A stretch of DNA of 64,000 nucleotides from Methylobacterium brachiatum (GTDB taxonomy: Bacteria; Pseudomonadota; Alphaproteobacteria; Rhizobiales; Beijerinckiaceae), in contig NZ_JAJALK010000001.1 of the NCBI RefSeq assembly GCF_020523825.1, positions 496,001 through 560,000 of the forward strand, read 5' to 3'. A model generated the notes under the pieces. The model saw only the letters and a list, made by a program, of their open reading frames with translations. It made no database searches and was not told the DNA's origin. Of this stretch, positions 55,926 to 64,000 are shown piece after piece (position 1 is the first letter of the stretch; each line of letters opens with the position of its first letter). Position numbers and translations under genes: made by a program.

Positions 55926-57074
55926 ATGTCCGAGGCGATCCTGATCGCCGCGCAGGCCGGGCGCGCCCTCGCGGAGGCGGCTCGGCGCGCAGGCCTGCGT
56001 CCCTTCGTGGCCGACCTGTTCGGTGATTCCGATACGCTGGCACTCAGCGAAGCCTATAGGCCGCTGCCGGGCCGCTTCGGCAGCCGGATCGCCGCCGACG
56101 CGACGCTCGCGGCGATCGACGACCTGGCGGCTTGCGCCGGATCTCGCCTCGGCATCGTCCTCGGCAGCGGGTTTGAGGACACGCCCGACCTCGTCGCCCG
56201 CATCGCAGCGCGCCACCGGCTGATCGGCGCCGACGCGGACGCCGTCGCGGCGCTGAAGGACCCGCTCGGATTCGCCGCCCTCTGCGACCGCTTCCGAATC
56301 CCGCATCCGGCGATCGCGACGGGTCCGCTGCCCGATCCGTCCGGCTGGCTGCTCAAGCGGGTCGGCGGCAGCGGCGGCAGCCATATTCGGCCAGCCACGC
56401 GCGGCCCCACGCCGGAGGGCCATTATGTCCAGGCCCGAGCACCCGGCCGGCCCCACGCCCTGAACTTTTTGGCCGACGGGCGGACGATGCAGGTGCTGGC
56501 CGTCACCGAGCAATGGTGCGCGCCGTCGCCGATGCGGCCCTATCGCTACGGCGGCGCCCTGGTCGGGGCTGCCGCGGAGGCTCCGCCTCTTCCCGAACCC
56601 CTGCTGCAGGCCGTCGCGGCGGCGGTCGAGAGCCTCATCGCGGCGACGGGGCTGCGCGGGCTCGCCAGCGCCGATTTCCTGGCCGACGAAACCGGCTGGT
56701 GGCTCACCGAGATCAACCCGCGGCCCGGCGCGACCCTCGATATCCTGGATCGCCGAAGCACGCCTCTGCTCGCCGCCCATATCGAGGCCAGCCTCGGCGC
56801 CATGCCGGCGCTCGGCCCGCAACCGGCGGATGCGGCCGCCGCGCAGATCTGTTACGCGGATCGCGAGCATGCGCCCGTCCCGGATTGTCCGTGGCCGGAT
56901 CACGTGCGCGACCGCCCGCGCCCCGGCACGGTGGTCCGCCGCGACGCGCCCCTCTGCACGGTGCTTGCCCTTGGGGCCGACCGGCAGGCGGCGCTCGACA
57001 GTTTGAAGACGCGGACGGCGCGGCTCCAAGCCGACCTGGCCGCAAAGAAAACGCACCCCGAGGAAACCCTGTGA
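55926..57074 (+). CDS. ATP-grasp protein associated with H4MPT genes
   Basis: A 382-residue ATP-grasp protein. It has an N-terminal Rossmann-like region ([20 protein letters not shown]), then the ATP-binding part [20 protein letters not shown] with a conserved Lys and glycine loop. [20 protein letters not shown] then [10 protein letters not shown] supplies the metal-binding Glu and Asn. It lies between mtdB and mch with 22 bases upstream and a one-base stop-start overlap downstream. ATP-grasp ligases join amino acids, so a role in building the glutamyl or carrier side chain of H4MPT or methanofuran is likely but unassigned. Confidence 0.88.
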   Translation: MSEAILIAAQAGRALAEAARRAGLRPFVADLFGDSDTLALSEAYRPLPGRFGSRIAADATLAAIDDLAACAGSRLGIVLGSGFEDTPDLVARIAARHRLIGADADAVAALKDPLGFAALCDRFRIPHPAIATGPLPDPSGWLLKRVGGSGGSHIRPATRGPTPEGHYVQARAPGRPHALNFLADGRTMQVLAVTEQWCAPSPMRPYRYGGALVGAAAEAPPLPEPLLQAVAAAVESLIAATGLRGLASADFLADETGWWLTEINPRPGATLDILDRRSTPLLAAHIEASLGAMPALGPQPADAAAAQICYADREHAPVPDCPWPDHVRDRPRPGTVVRRDAPLCTVLALGADRQAALDSLKTRTARLQADLAAKKTHPEETL

Positions 57075-58048
57075 TGAGTGCCAGCCAAACCTATCCCAGC
57101 GTCAACGCGCTCACGGCGCCGCTGATCGAGCGGTTCGTGGCCGATGCCGCGACCCTACGCCTGTCGGTCACGCAGGCTGCGGGCGGTGCCCGGATGGTCG
57201 ATGCCGGCGCGCAGGCACGGGGCTCGATCGAGGCCGGACGGCGCATCGCCGAGATCTGCCTCGGCGGCCTCGGCACCGTGAGCATCGCCCCGAGCGGCCC
57301 GATCGCGTCCTGGCCGTATTCCGTGATCGTCCACGCGGCCGATCCGGTGCTCGCCTGCCTGGGCAGCCAATATGCCGGCTGGAGCCTCGCCGACGAGGCC
57401 GGCGATTCCGGCTTCTTCGCCCTCGGCTCCGGCCCGGGCCGCGCGGTCGCGGCCGTCGAGCATCTGTACGAGGAGCTAGGCTACCGGGATTCGGCCACCA
57501 AGACCGCCCTGGTCCTCGAAGCGGCCGGCGGACCGCCGGAGAGCGTCGTCGCCAAGGTCGCCGAGGCCACCGGCCTGCGTCCCGAGGACCTGACCTTCAT
57601 CTTCGCGCCGACGCAGAGCCTCGCCGGCTCGACCCAGGTCGTCGCCCGCGTACTGGAAGTCGCCCTGCACAAGGCCCACACGGTCGGCTTCGACCTGCAC
57701 GCGATCGTCGACGGGATCGGCTCGGCGCCGCTCTCGCCGCCGCATCCGGATTTCATCAAGGCGATGGGCCGGACCAACGACGCGATCATCTACGGCGGCC
57801 GGGTCCAGCTCTTCGTCGATGCCGACGATGCCGACGCCAAGCAGCTCGCCGAGCAGATCCCGTCGACCACCTCGAGCGATCACGGGGCGCCCTTCGCCGA
57901 GATCTTCTCGCGCGTGAACGGCGATTTCTACAAGATCGACGGCGCCCTGTTCTCGCCGGCCGAGGCGATCGTCACGTCGGTGCGCACCGGCGCCACCTAC
58001 CGCGGCGGCCGCCTGGAGCCGACGCTGGTGGAGGCGTCGTTCGCGTAG
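57074..58048 (+). CDS. mch: Methenyl-H4MPT cyclohydrolase
   Basis: A 324-residue Mch, hydrolysing methenyl-H4MPT to formyl-H4MPT between MtdB and Fhc. It opens [40 protein letters not shown] and [16 protein letters not shown] are the early signature. [40 protein letters not shown] and [20 protein letters not shown] follow. The ATG overlaps the stop of the ATP-grasp gene (TGATG), coupling the two. The assignment is firm. Confidence 0.96.
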   Translation: MSASQTYPSVNALTAPLIERFVADAATLRLSVTQAAGGARMVDAGAQARGSIEAGRRIAEICLGGLGTVSIAPSGPIASWPYSVIVHAADPVLACLGSQYAGWSLADEAGDSGFFALGSGPGRAVAAVEHLYEELGYRDSATKTALVLEAAGGPPESVVAKVAEATGLRPEDLTFIFAPTQSLAGSTQVVARVLEVALHKAHTVGFDLHAIVDGIGSAPLSPPHPDFIKAMGRTNDAIIYGGRVQLFVDADDADAKQLAEQIPSTTSSDHGAPFAEIFSRVNGDFYKIDGALFSPAEAIVTSVRTGATYRGGRLEPTLVEASFA

Positions 58049-58135
58049 GCGAGACAGCGCCGTCCGGCCGCGGTTCATCTCGTCAAAGTCAGCGGCCGGG
58101 ACACGATCAGTCATCGGTCGCATGAGGCGGAAACT

Positions 58136-58157
58136 CCCTCTCCCGTGCGGGAGAGGG
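58136..58157. repeat. 22-base perfect palindrome after mch
   Basis: CCCTCTCCCG and CGGGAGAGGG are exact reverse complements around TG. It occurs about 90 bases after the mch stop, in the 255-base gap before the RimK-like gene. There is no T-tract. Likely a dispersed intergenic palindrome or an mRNA-stability hairpin. Confidence 0.65.
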
Positions 58158-58303
58158 GACCCGCGCCATGCCAAGCGCTCCGTGGATCGGCTAGCCGCTT
58201 CGGAGAGGGAGCGTTTCGCGGGCGGCCCCGGCGACGACACCTCAAAATAATAATGACCGTAGCATTTCCCCAGCGGGGAAGCGCCGTCGAGAGTCTTCCA
58301 ACC

Positions 58304-59212
58304 ATGCGCATCGCCCTGGCGGCCGATAACGGCAATTGGCACAAGGCCCGGCTCCTGGCGGCCCTGCGGGCGCAGGGCGTCGAGCCGGTGCTGTTCTCGC
58401 TGGCCGACGTGATCGTGGCCACCGGCGGCGGCGAGCCCCTGCGGGTCCCGGGTTTTGCCGGCTCACTGCCCGGCGGCGTGCTCCTGCGGACCATCGCGGG
58501 CGGCACGTTCGAGGCGACCACCATGCGGCTCGGCGTGCTGCACGCCCTGGTCTCGGCGGGTGTCACCGTCTGGAATGCGCCCACCGCCATCGAGCGCTCG
58601 GTCGATAAGGCAGCCACCTCCCTGCTGATCGCCCGCGCCGGCCTGCCGACGCCGGAGACCTGGGTGGTCTCGACGCGCGAGGCCGCCACCGGGATCGTCG
58701 AGCAGGAGAGCCGCCCCGGCGCGCCGCTGGTGCTCAAGCCGCTCTTCGGCTCGCAGGGGGAGGGGCTGGCGCTGATCGAGCGGCCCGAGGACCTGCCGGA
58801 TGAAGAGGCCGTTGCGAGGGTCTATTATCTCCAGCGCTACGTGCCCCGGCGCGACGGCCTGTGGCGCGACTACCGCGTCTTCGTCTGCGACGGCCGGGCG
58901 ATCGCCGGCATGATCCGCGAGGGCGACGGCTGGATCACCAACGTCCATCGTGGCGGCCGTCCGCTGCCCTGGGCGATGCCGCCGGCTGCCGCCGAGATGG
59001 CGGAGGCCGCAGCCGCGGCGGTCGGGGTCGATTATTCCGGAGTCGACCTGGTCGAGGACGGGGAGGGCGGCTTCTCGATCCTGGAAGTCAACTCCATGCC
59101 GGCCTGGTCGGGCCTCCAGACCGTGTGCGAGACCGACATCGCCGCCACCGTGGTTCGGGGTTTTCTCGCCGCCGTCCGGGGCGCCAGCGTTCCGCGGCTC
59201 GTGGTGGCATGA
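58304..59212 (+). CDS. RimK-like ATP-grasp ligase associated with H4MPT genes
   Basis: A 302-residue ATP-grasp protein of the RimK/MptN type. It opens RIALAADNGNWHKARLLAAL. ERSVDKAATSLLIARAGLPT, then PLVLKPLFGSQGEGLALIER (ATP-binding Lys and glycine loop), and VYYLQRYVPRRDGLWRDYRV follow. VDYSGVDLVEDGEGGFSILE ends in VNSMPAWSGLQ with the metal-binding Glu and Asn. The ATG at 58304 is the best start; an upstream ATG near 58252 lacks a ribosome site. Homologues add glutamate to H4MPT in methanogens; here the target may be H4MPT or the methanofuran analogue. The stop overlaps the next ATG. Confidence 0.88.
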   Translation: MRIALAADNGNWHKARLLAALRAQGVEPVLFSLADVIVATGGGEPLRVPGFAGSLPGGVLLRTIAGGTFEATTMRLGVLHALVSAGVTVWNAPTAIERSVDKAATSLLIARAGLPTPETWVVSTREAATGIVEQESRPGAPLVLKPLFGSQGEGLALIERPEDLPDEEAVARVYYLQRYVPRRDGLWRDYRVFVCDGRAIAGMIREGDGWITNVHRGGRPLPWAMPPAAAEMAEAAAAAVGVDYSGVDLVEDGEGGFSILEVNSMPAWSGLQTVCETDIAATVVRGFLAAVRGASVPRLVVA

Positions 59213-60042
59213 GCGCCCTCGACCCGGGGCTGATCGGGACGCTCTACCGCGCCGCCTGCCTGGCGGAACTCGAAGCGCTGAAGCCCGGCAATGTCCACGC
59301 CTACGCGGCCGGCCATCGCATGGTGGTGGCGGATTTCGTGACCAGCGCCGATGTCTCGGCCCCGGAACTGGCCCGGGCCGGGGCGGGGATCGGCGAACGG
59401 GTCCGCGCCGGCGTCGCGGCGACCCTGGCGGCCGTCGGCCAGAACACCAATCTCGGCATCCTTCTGCTCTGCGCCCCGCTGGCCGCCGCAGCCGAGCAGG
59501 GGCGATCGGTCGCCGCGGTGCTCGACGCGCTGGAGGCTACGGATTCCGAAGCGGTGTTCGCGGCGATCCGGCTCGCCAATCCGGGCGGCCTCGGCCGGGC
59601 CGAGCGGCACGACGTCACGTCTGACGCCCCGCCCTACCTGCGCGCGGCCATGGCGGAGGCGGCCGGTCGCGACCGCATCGCCCGCGCCTACGACACCGGC
59701 TTCTCGGATATCGCCGCGATCGGATTGCCGGCCCTCGCCGAGGCCCGCGCCGCCGGTCTCGATCCGACATGGTGCACCACGGCGATCCACCTAGCCTATC
59801 TCCGCTCGGTCCCGGACAGCCACATCGCCCGCAAGGCCGGCCCATCGGTCGCCGAGGCCGTGCGCCGGGAAGTCGATACGATGCTGGCTAACCTCAACCT
59901 CGCGGACCGGCCGGTGGACACGTTGCTCGCCCTCGATGCCTCCCTGAAGGCACGCGCCTTGAATCCCGGGACCAGCGCGGATTTCACGGTGGCGACCGTC
60001 TTCTGGGATGCCCTGACGGCGGCCGGCGCCGCCCTCGCGTGA
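59209..60042 (+). CDS. CitG/MdcB-like triphosphoribosyl-dephospho-CoA synthase homologue
   Basis: A 277-residue protein. It opens IGTLYRAACLAELEALKPGN then VHAYAAGHRMVVADFVTSAD, the family signature 'A...E....KPGNVH'. GQNTNLGILLLCAPLAAAAE follows, then a long helical core. Family members join ATP and dephospho-CoA to make a prosthetic-group precursor. In methylotrophs the gene sits with H4MPT genes and no citrate or malonate lyase is present here, so its job is probably another ATP-ribose transfer in C1 cofactor synthesis (inference). Its ATG overlaps the ligase stop (ATGA). Confidence 0.85.
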   Translation: MSALDPGLIGTLYRAACLAELEALKPGNVHAYAAGHRMVVADFVTSADVSAPELARAGAGIGERVRAGVAATLAAVGQNTNLGILLLCAPLAAAAEQGRSVAAVLDALEATDSEAVFAAIRLANPGGLGRAERHDVTSDAPPYLRAAMAEAAGRDRIARAYDTGFSDIAAIGLPALAEARAAGLDPTWCTTAIHLAYLRSVPDSHIARKAGPSVAEAVRREVDTMLANLNLADRPVDTLLALDASLKARALNPGTSADFTVATVFWDALTAAGAALA

Positions 60043-60155
60043 AGCACGGAAAAGTTCCGGCCTTTCGCGGCCCGCCGTCAAAGAAATTCCTCAGGTCCAG
60101 GGCCTTGCGCGGGTTGTGAGCCGCAGGGCCGCACTGTAGGGTCCGGCGCGCTGTC

Positions 60156-60183
60156 CGGCCCAACCGGCTCGGCCCAACCGGCT
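60156..60183. repeat. Tandem 14-base repeat upstream of fae
   Basis: CGGCCCAACCGGCT occurs twice in direct tandem and is followed by the start of a third copy (CGGCC). It lies in the 239-base gap between the CitG-like gene and fae, about 100 bases before the fae ATG, and could be a regulator-binding array or simple slippage. Confidence 0.7.
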
Positions 60184-60281
60184 CGGCCGGAGGATCGGGC
60201 GCCGATAACAAGGATGGCTTCCCGGCCGCTGGCATCGCCCGGCGCCGCGGCCCTATTTCGGAATCCAGGGAGAGACACCGA

Positions 60282-60791
60282 ATGGCGAAGATCACCAAGG
60301 TTCAGGTTGGCGAAGCCCTCGTCGGCGACGGCAACGAGGTCGCTCACATCGACCTGATCATCGGACCGCGCGGCTCGCCCGCCGAGACGGCTTTCTGCAA
60401 CGGCCTCGTGAACAACAAGCACGGCTTCACCAGCCTGCTCGCGGTCATCGCGCCGAACCTGCCGTGCAAGCCGAACACCCTGATGTTCAACAAGGTCACC
60501 ATCAACGACGCCCGTCAGGCCGTCCAGATGTTTGGCCCGGCCCAGCACGGCGTTGCCAAGGCCGTCCAGGACGCCGTTGCCGAAGGCATCATCCCGGCCG
60601 ATGAGGCCGACGACCTGTTCATCCTGGTCGGCGTGTTCATTCACTGGGAAGCGGCCGACGACGCCAAGATCCAGAAGTACAACTACGAGGCGACCAAGCT
60701 CTCGATCCAGCGCGCCGTGAACGGCGAGCCGAAGGCTTCGACCGTCACCGAGCAGCGCAACTCGGCCCAGCATCCCTTCGCCGCCAATTAG
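60282..60791 (+). CDS. fae: Formaldehyde-activating enzyme
   Basis: A 169-residue Fae, condensing formaldehyde with H4MPT to methylene-H4MPT, the entry of the pathway. It opens [20 protein letters not shown]; the catalytic His is in [16 protein letters not shown] (about residue 22). [20 protein letters not shown] and [20 protein letters not shown] are the family core. It starts at ATG with GGGAGAG upstream. It stands alone between a leader gap and a strong terminator, consistent with its very high expression in methylotrophs. Confidence 0.97.
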   Translation: MAKITKVQVGEALVGDGNEVAHIDLIIGPRGSPAETAFCNGLVNNKHGFTSLLAVIAPNLPCKPNTLMFNKVTINDARQAVQMFGPAQHGVAKAVQDAVAEGIIPADEADDLFILVGVFIHWEAADDAKIQKYNYEATKLSIQRAVNGEPKASTVTEQRNSAQHPFAAN

Positions 60792-60890
60792 ATCGGGGAC
60801 CGTCCTGGGCAGAGTGAGCCTCCGCCCGCACCGCGGGGCCTGCTCCAGCGACTGGCTTCGATCTTCTTAGGCCGATAGGAACGACCACCG

Positions 60891-60920
60891 ACGGGACGGC
60901 GCAAGCCGTCCCGTTTTTCG
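60891..60920 (+). terminator. Rho-independent terminator of fae
   Basis: ACGGGACGGC-GCAA-GCCGTCCCGT forms a perfect 10-bp stem with a four-base loop, followed at once by TTTTCGTTTT. It lies 100 bases after the fae stop. Confidence 0.9.
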
Positions 60921-61161
60921 TTTTCAAAGCACGCCCGAAGCTGAACGCCCCGTGTTCAGCCCGATCTGGCCGTCGATGCGGTCCGGTTGACGCGCTCGTT
61001 GGCACCGCCTAGAGGCTCCCCACCATGCTAAGCTTGTTCCCCACCGGATCGTATTACGCGCCGCTCCCTTAGCGGCGGCCTGCTTATCATGCCCATCCGC
61101 TGCGTCGTCGGCGGTTGCTCCTGTTCCTGATCCGTCGACCTCGCGCCTGCCCGAGGTCACC

Positions 61162-61923
61162 GTGTCAGTCTCCCAAGCCACTCAGCTCCGCCCGTTTATC
61201 GGAATCATCGGCTTCGGCGCCTTCGGTCGTCTCATGGCCCGATACCTCGCGCCCCATATGGCGTTGCGCGTCTACGACCCGCGCCCGGCCGAGCCCGAAA
61301 TCCAGACCTACGGTTCCGTGCGGACGGACCTGGCGGCGGTGGCTCGCTGCCCGGTCGTCATCCTCGCCGTTCCGGTTTCCAGCCTGGCTGCGGTCGTCTC
61401 CACGATAGCCCCGCATCTCCGGCCGGGAACGCTGGTGGTCGATGTCGGCTCGGTGAAGATGGAGCCCGTGGCGATCATGCGGGCGGGACTGCCCCAGGGC
61501 GTCGAGATCCTCGGCACCCATCCCCTGTTCGGCCCGCAGAGCGCCGCCGACGGGATCGCCGGCCTGAGGATCGCCGTGTGTCCGGTCTCTGGACGGCGCG
61601 GACGGCGTGCAGCCGCGTTCCTTCGGAAAGTGCTGAAGCTGAAGGTGATTGTCACGACGCCGGAAGCCCACGACCGCGAGGCTGCAGCGGTCCAAGGCCT
61701 GACCCATCTGATCGCGCGGGTGCTCGTCGCCATGGAACCGCTCCCGACGCACATGACGACGCGCAGCTTTTCACTGCTCATGCAGGCAGTGGACATGGTC
61801 CGGCATGACGCGCCCGAGGTCTTCGAGGCGATCGAGCGGTCGAACCCGTTCGCGGCGGAGGTCCGCCAGCGCTTCTTCAGCCTTGCTGCTCACGTCGAGG
61901 CCGATCTCGCCCGGGACGGCTAG
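61162..61923 (+). CDS. Prephenate/arogenate dehydrogenase-like protein
   Basis: A 253-residue TyrA-type protein. The NAD(P) Rossmann motif is FIGIIGFGAFGRLMARYLA (about residues 12-30). LVVDVGSVKMEPV and LGTHPLFGPQSAADGIAGLR carry the active-site His. VVTTPEAHDREAAAVQGLTH lies in the dimer helix domain, and the C-terminal helices are shorter than in full TyrA. It starts at GTG with GAGG 5 bases upstream. The enzyme would make tyrosine precursors by oxidative decarboxylation. It is preceded by the fae terminator and followed by the groL terminator, so it stands alone. Confidence 0.85.
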   Translation: MSVSQATQLRPFIGIIGFGAFGRLMARYLAPHMALRVYDPRPAEPEIQTYGSVRTDLAAVARCPVVILAVPVSSLAAVVSTIAPHLRPGTLVVDVGSVKMEPVAIMRAGLPQGVEILGTHPLFGPQSAADGIAGLRIAVCPVSGRRGRRAAAFLRKVLKLKVIVTTPEAHDREAAAVQGLTHLIARVLVAMEPLPTHMTTRSFSLLMQAVDMVRHDAPEVFEAIERSNPFAAEVRQRFFSLAAHVEADLARDG

Positions 61924-62001
61924 TCCGCTGCCGGCGAGCGGCCGGCCACACGAACCGCCCGGACACAGGCCGCGGAGCGTGATGGGCGAACCGGGCCGCC
62001 C

Positions 62002-62033
62002 AAAAGAAAAGGGGCCGCCTCGCGGCGACCCCC
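62002..62033 (-). terminator. Rho-independent terminator of groSL
   Basis: On the minus strand GGGGTCGCCG-CGA-GGCGGCCCC folds with one mismatch, and TTTTCTTTTG follows. It begins 28 bases after the groL stop codon. On the plus strand no T-tract follows. Confidence 0.85.
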
Positions 62034-62060
62034 TTCCTCGTCTCGACGAATGGCGTGGAC

Positions 62061-63773
<1,713 letters not shown>

Positions 63774-64000
63774 TCAGAGAGCGACGACGCCCATGATGTC
63801 GGATTCCTTCATGATCAGGAGGTCCTGACCGTCGATCTTGACCTCGGTGCCGGACCACTTGCCGAACAGGACGCGGTCGCCGGCCTTGACGTCGAGCGCG
63901 TTGACGCGGCCCTGCTCGTCGCGAGCGCCGGGGCCGACGGCGACGATCTCGCCTTCCTGCGGCTTCTCCTTGGCGGTGTCCGGAATGATGATGCCGCCCT
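63774..64000 (-). CDS. groS: Co-chaperonin GroES, C-terminal part
   Basis: Partial: the start lies beyond the right edge. The visible 75 codons read [40 protein letters not shown], then [20 protein letters not shown] and end SDIMGVVAL. This is the GroES barrel after its mobile loop. It caps GroEL during folding. It precedes groL in the usual groSL operon; promoter and any CIRCE element would lie outside the window. Confidence 0.97.
   Translation of the reverse strand, partial: GGIIIPDTAKEKPQEGEIVAVGPGARDEQGRVNALDVKAGDRVLFGKWSGTEVKIDGQDLLIMKESDIMGVVAL

Overview
The window is a high-GC (about 70%) alphaproteobacterial chromosome segment, almost certainly from Methylobacterium or a close relative. 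The evidence is a complete lanthanide-type methanol oxidation and tetrahydromethanopterin (H4MPT) formaldehyde oxidation locus: xoxFGJ, pqqAB(CD)E, fhcBADC, mptG, mtdB, mch and fae. This sits among ordinary alphaproteobacterial housekeeping genes. The xoxFGJ / folPBK / pqq / two-component pair / fhc / mtdB / mch / fae order matches what I recall of the Methylobacterium extorquens AM1 locus; that comparison is from memory and was not computed.

Layout. 1-6 kb: the end of dprA, ruvX, a SUKH (SMI1/KNR4) protein and gatCAB for indirect aminoacylation. 6-15 kb: an AaeB-type efflux operon (FUSC, DUF1656, HlyD), small exported proteins, a GST, ndk and purMN. 15-24 kb: an AI-2E-family permease, hdaA, ppk1, ppx and a chemoreceptor. 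24-27.5 kb: a malic enzyme-phosphotransacetylase fusion diverging from a hexapeptide acetyltransferase and a DUF3297 gene. 27.5-33.5 kb, minus strand: aspS, a glycosyltransferase, a surface acyltransferase, then a small unknown gene, a toxin-like gene broken by one in-frame amber codon, and a translationally coupled probable immunity gene in AT-richer DNA. 33.5-36.5 kb: a WYL-like small gene, rnd, a striking 24-bp perfect hairpin, and an 800-bp gene-free xoxF leader. 36.5-60.8 kb: the C1 locus. 60.9-64 kb: a TyrA-like dehydrogenase and groSL.

In the C1 locus, XoxF (with the Asp-Tyr-Asp lanthanide signature) oxidises methanol in the periplasm and passes electrons to cytochrome XoxG; XoxJ is the partner binding protein. 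The PQQ cofactor is made by PqqA, B, CD and E next door. Cytoplasmic formaldehyde is captured by Fae onto H4MPT, oxidised by MtdB, cyclised by Mch, and released as formate by the Fhc complex; MptG makes the pterin. Two ATP-grasp proteins and a CitG-like protein are interleaved with these genes and probably serve the same cofactor system. A membrane kinase/regulator pair lies between pqqA and fhcC.

The least explained parts are the toxin-immunity cassette (27.5-29.6 kb), two exported proteins of unknown function at the end of the pqq operon, the cysteine-rich miniprotein between fhcC and the kinase, and the long hairpin at 35.4 kb. I see no rRNA, tRNA, CRISPR array, or intact insertion sequence.
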